The position numbers and the translations under genes were made by a program. Under the pieces are notes generated by a model. It ran no database searches. It was given only the letters and a program-made list of their open reading frames with translations, and was not told where the DNA came from. Of a DNA stretch of 63,900 nt, positions 59,090 through 63,900 are shown one piece after another. The stretch is taken from positions 1-63,900 of the forward strand of contig MU401665.1 of NCBI GenBank assembly GCA_022579005.1, written 5' to 3'. How positions within the stretch are numbered: position 1 is the first letter of the stretch; every line of letters starts with the position of its first letter. Source of the DNA: Poronia punctata (Eukaryota > Ascomycota > Sordariomycetes > Xylariales > Xylariaceae).

Positions 59090-62000
59090 CTAATGTACTA
59101 AAAATTTTTTAATACTTTTTAGTAGTTTTATTTTTTCTTATTTTACCTTTTTTGCTTATACCTTTAGTTTTATTAAAATTATATTTTTAAGTATACATAA
59201 TTTTAATTTTAACAAAATCGTTTTTAAATTGTTTTTATTTGCTTCCTGCACTTCTTTTTAATTATATTGTTTATATATTTTCCTTTATTGCTATAATATT
59301 AAGCATTTATGCAAAAAGCGTTTAAAATACAAATATCTTTTCTTTTTTATATGCAGCAAAAATAAACTTTAGTATTTTAAGTCTTATAACGTATTTAACT
59401 ATTAAAAGCGACGTAATTAAAAAAAAAGCATTTAGTTCTTGCTATAAAACGCTTATTTGCTATACTCTTATTAATTAAGTAAAGTAACTTATATTTACTT
59501 TATAAGCATAAATATTAAATATTTAATAAATAAATACCTAAACCCTTTTATAGCGCGTTTTAATATTTAATACGTTTTAATCTAATTTTTAAAAGATTTT
59601 TAATATATAGCGCTTTAAAGTTAAAAAGCTTGTTTATGCTATAAAAATTCTAAAAATACTAAAAACGTCTTTAAACAAAGTTGCTTTTATAATTTTAATA
59701 AAAGCGCTTAATAAAAATAAAATAAAAAACTTGTTATTAATTATAAGTTATTATATTTATATACTATATTTATATAAAGCTTAATTTAAAAGTAACTTTA
59801 ATATAGTACTTGCTATATAATACCTTTATTTTAAATAACATTTTTTATATTTAGCTTTATATATTTAAAGCGCTTTATATATAATTATACTAGCAAAGTA
59901 GCTTGCCTATATAATTTAATTAAAACATTTACCTATACTAAAGTTATATTAAATATAGTTAAACGTTTTTTTATAATTTAAGCATAACTAAAAAAGTAAA
60001 ACTTTTATTGCAAAGCTATTATATAAGTTATTTACTTTTAAATTATTTTTAAATTATTTTTAAAATATAGCAGGTATATATAACAAATATATATACGTTT
60101 TTATTAAAGCAAATTATGTTATAATCTTTAAAAAACCTATTAGTTTTACATAATAGCAACAAATTAAAATATAAGTTTTTTACTATAATAAAGCTATTAA
60201 AAATAAAATATTTTATAAACATATAAGTAATCGTAAGCACTTAATAATACGCGTTTATATATATATTAAAGCAAACTACTACTTTGCTAGCTAATTATTT
60301 TTTTTAGCTGTTGCTAAAAAAATATGTTTTTTTTTTTAAATTAATTTAAAAGCTTATTTAAAATTACTTTTATATTTTTTTAAACAGCAATAAAAAAATT
60401 TATTATTATTTTAAAAGCACTTAAATACAAAAAGCTTATTATAGTATATTAAAAAAGCATTAAAATAAAGCTTAGTTACTAATATAGTTACTATAGTTAA
60501 AGCTTATATTAAGCCTCTTGCTAAGCTTGTTTTTATTTTATATAACGTTGTTTTTTAGTTTTTTATTTTTTTAAACTTTAAAGCAATGCTATATATTATA
60601 ATAATATTATATAGCTAACATTTTTACTTCTTTTTTTTGCTAACAAAAACGCTGCTATTTATTATTAATGCTATTATATAAATTATTTGCTAAATTAACT
60701 AGCTAAATATAAGTTTAAGTATATATAATTTAATTATTTAGCAAAAGCTTTTGCTAATTATTTTTAAATGCATTTTTAATGTTAAAAAAGCTAAAAGCTT
60801 TTCTAAACAAGCATAAAAAACAGTTAATTATTAATATTTATAAAAGCTTAGCTAATATTAACTATTTATAGCACATTATTTAAAAGCAACAAATTTTACT
60901 TTTTTTTTTAAGCGCTTAAAAAATTGCTTTTGCTTTTTAGCAAAAATATAAGCAAAACCTAAAAAAACGCGTAAATAATAACATTATACAATAATTTAAC
61001 TTCTTTTAGCTAATTTTATTTATATAATATATTTAATAGTTTATTTAATTAAATAGTAACTATTTAGTTATTTGCTTTTTTAAAGCACAAGCAGCGCTTT
61101 AAACCTTGCCTAATTTAAAAACGTTTATAGTAAATATAAACTATAAACATATTAAAAGCGCTTTTTATCGTAAAATTATTTAAGCTTTTTATTTATATAC
61201 TGCTTAAAAAAGTATATAGTCTTGCTTAAATTGTTTTTAAATTATTTTTAACAATATTTAATTCTTTTTCTTGCTTAATACTTTATAAATTTAAAATTAA
61301 GCAAAATATACTATTATATATTTTATAAAATCTTTATAATTTTTAAAGCCTAATATTTTATTACTATTAAATAAAAATATGTTTACAGTACTAGTATTAT
61401 TAAAATAACCTTAAATTAAAGCGCAAGTATTATTTAAAAATATAGCTAATTTTTTTAAAAAAAAAATTTTTTTAATAAAAATCTTTTATTTTATATTATA
61501 TTAACGCTACAGCTTTGCTAAGTACATTTTTAACAAAGCGTTATTATAATAGTAAGCAAGCAATATAATAAAAGTATTAGTTTACTATACTATATAATAA
61601 TGTTTTTTTTGCTTTACTAAAGCAAAACTAAATATAATAAAATTTATAATAAAATTATAAGTATATACTTATAAAATTTAATTTTAAAACATTTTAATTA
61701 CAATCTATTATATTAATAACTATTTTAAAGCAATTTTCCAACTTTAAAAAGTAAGCAAAGCACAAAAAAATACTTACTATAGCAGTTAAATTTTGCTAAA
61801 CAAAATTTTTACTTTTGCTTAAAAATTAAAACATAATTTTTAAAAATATTAATATAGTAAAGGTTATATACGCTGCTTTATACCTTTAGTTTAAAAAATA
61901 CTTACTATTGCTAAAAGTAATTAAATTTACTAAAAAAATAAATTAAAATTTAATATTATAAAATAAAGCTACAAAAAAGTTTTTAGTACTAAACTTATAT

Positions 62001-62780
62001 TAAAATATAAGTATAGCAAGTTGTTTTAATATTGCTATATTAATACAAAGTAAGTTTTTTAGCAAAAATTAAAAACAATATAAATGCTAATTAAAAAAAC
62101 AAAAAAAAAGCAGCGCAATAAAAATATAAAGCAGCTTAATAAAAGCGCAGCAAGGTTGCAAAGCTATTAACATACAGCACGTTTTTTATTTTAAAAATAA
62201 AAAAGCAACGTTTTTAAAACAAATTTATATATAAGCAAAGCTAATAGCAAAAACCTTATATAAAGTTGCAAATTAAGTATATTATTGTTAAGCGTTTTTA
62301 TTATAAGCTAAAAGCAAAGCTTTTAAAGTTAAACACTAAGCTAAAAAAGTATAAATTTTTAACAACAAGTTATTTAAAGCTAAACTAGTATATAATAAAA
62401 CAGTTTAAATTATAAAAAGCGCTAGCTAGCACTTTTTAAACGTTAAAAAAAATTAAAAAAAAAAGAAAAAAAAGCAAAGACTACGTTAAAAATTTAAAAA
62501 AAAGCTGCTAAAGCAAAAAAAGCAAAAAAAACGCTATAACTTTAATAAAAATTTAAATTGCAGTAAAAAAAAATAAAGTTAAAATTACAGTTAAAAAATA
62601 AATAAAATGTTTATTGTTTTTTATTTTTTTAAGTATATAATAATAATAATAATTTAATTTATTTATTTTATATTTCTTTTTTAGTTTTTATTTATTTATT
62701 TTTAATATATAAAAAATAAATAAATATTATATTAAAAAAATTATATTAAACATATATTATTTTTTTATATTTTATATAAT
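59090..62780. other. AT-rich RIP-mutated transposon DNA, no intact gene
   Basis: Same composition and stop density as the first two blocks. A lysine/alanine-rich frame with stops at about 62440-62600 (plus) may be a decayed basic coiled region of a transposase. No paired terminal repeats or target duplications were found by eye, so element boundaries are unknown. Confidence 0.6.
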
Positions 62781-62784
62781 AAAA

Positions 62785-63900
62785 TAACTTACTTTATATA
62801 AGAAATAAAAAACTAACTTACTTTATATAAAAAATAATAAAATAACCTACCTTATATAAAAAATAAAAAAAAACCTACTTTATATAAAAAATAAAAAGAA
62901 GACCTGCTTTATATAAAAAATAAAAAAAAAACTTACTTTATATAAAAAATAATTAAATAACCTACTTTATATAAAAAAAAAACCTACTTTATATAAAAAA
63001 TAAAAGAAAAACCTACCCTATATAAAAAATAAAAAGAAAACCTACTCTATATAAGAAATAATTAAATAACCTACCTTATACAAGAAATAATTAAATAACC
63101 TACTTTATATAAGAAAAAAAAACCTACTCTATATAAAAAATAAAAGAAAAACTTACCCTATATAAAAAATAAAAGGAAAACCTACCCTATATAAGAAAAG
63201 AAAACCTACTTTATATAAGAAATAAAAAGAAAACCTACTTTATATAAGAAATAAAAGAAAAACCTACCCTATATAAGAAATAAAAGGAAAACTTACCTTA
63301 TATAAGAAATAAAAGAAAAACCTACCCTATATAAAAAATAAAAGGAAAACCTACCCTATATAAGAAAAAAAAACCTACTCTATATAAAAAATAAAAAGAA
63401 AACCTACTTTATATAAGAAATAAAAGAAAAACCTACCCTATATAAAAAATAAAAGGAAAACTTACCTTATATAAGAAATAAAAGAAAAACCTACCCTATA
63501 TAAGAAATAAAAGGAAAACTTACCTTATATAAAAAATAATAAGACAACTTACTTTATATAAGAAATAATTAAATAACCTACTTTATATAAGAAATAAAAG
63601 AAAAACCTACCTTATATAAAAAATAAAAAGAAAACCTACTTTATATAAAAAATAAAAGAAAAACCTACCCTATATAAAAAATAAAAGGAAAACCTACCCT
63701 ATATAAAAAAAAAAAACCTACTTTATATAAGAAATAAAAAGAAAACCTACTTTATATAAGAAATAATAAAATAACCTACTTTATATAAAAAATAAAAAGA
63801 AAACTTACCTTATATAAAGAATAAAAAACCTACTCTATACAAGAAATAATAAAATAACTTACCTTATACAAGAAATAAAAAGAAAACCTACTTTATATAA
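62785..63900. repeat. Satellite array of about 29-bp units, running off the window
   Basis: Nearly 40 head-to-tail units with the consensus ACCTAC(C/T)(C/T)TATATAA followed by (A/G)AAATAAAA(A/G)GAAA. Length varies from about 20 to 31 bp; some units have AATTAAATA in place of AAAAAGAAA. Neighbouring units differ mainly by C/T in CCTACCC versus CTTACTT and A/G in TATAAG versus TATAAA. The array continues past base 63900. Confidence 0.9.

Noticed and set aside
60049..60240. 63-residue frame on the minus strand
   Set aside because: AT-block artefact with no codon-use signal or neighbours; equivalent frames occur by chance.
62785..63900. CRISPR-like regular spacing in the terminal array
   Set aside because: Units abut with no unique spacers and vary by transitions; it is a simple satellite in a eukaryotic genome.

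Overview
The window looks like nuclear DNA of a filamentous ascomycete (Pezizomycotina). Genes carry short introns (58 to 147 bp) with GT...AG borders and CTAAC or CTGAC branch sites, and the proteins are fungal: an AZUL-HECT ubiquitin ligase, a bZIP factor with a GRPRLE leader, CCT epsilon and an F-box/WD protein. The genome is strongly two-part. Long AT-rich blocks, depleted in CpA/TpG and full of stops as expected after repeat-induced point mutation (RIP), alternate with normal-composition gene DNA. The exact species cannot be told.

Layout. Bases 1-26274 are a block of decayed transposons. I could resolve it as a three-level nest. A Fot1/pogo-like DNA transposon remnant (about 1197-26274, about 1.95 kb without its insertions) is split by an LTR retrotransposon A (2921-26045, target duplication AGTAC). 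Element A is split in turn by two 7.6-kb copies of a second LTR family B in opposite orientation (8053-15688, duplication TTAGT; 16261-23887, duplication GTTTT). Bases 26275-29795 are a small gene island with one three-exon gene, a 3-hydroxyacyl-CoA dehydrogenase-like protein fused to a six-bladed propeller. Bases 29811-37061 are a second AT block. It is bounded by 247-bp direct repeats, flanked by an unusual 15-bp perfect direct repeat, and holds a 30-32 bp minisatellite. Bases 37062-59030 are the main gene region. From 59031 to the end is a third AT block that finishes in a 29-bp satellite array running off the window.

Genes in the main region, in order: bZIP transcription factor with an AT-hook-like motif (+); LYR/DUF1763-like protein (-); F-box/WD-repeat protein (+); small bulb-type (GNA-like) lectin (-); CCT5, the epsilon subunit of the TRiC/CCT chaperonin (+, four exons assembled here); AZUL-HECT E3 ubiquitin ligase (-, three exons assembled here). 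These are mostly single-copy housekeeping or regulatory genes. Nothing in the order suggests a biosynthetic cluster or operon-like pathway. F-box and HECT proteins both serve ubiquitin-dependent turnover, but they are not adjacent and a shared function is not implied.

Non-coding points of note: tRNA-like T-arm/D-arm units in permuted order, one copy forming a 49-bp inverted repeat (44003-44433); a G-quadruplex-type tract (37553-37579); a 63-nt pure purine run inside the lectin intron; and a gene-free 4-kb stretch between the lectin and CCT5. No rRNA, intact tRNA or CRISPR was seen.
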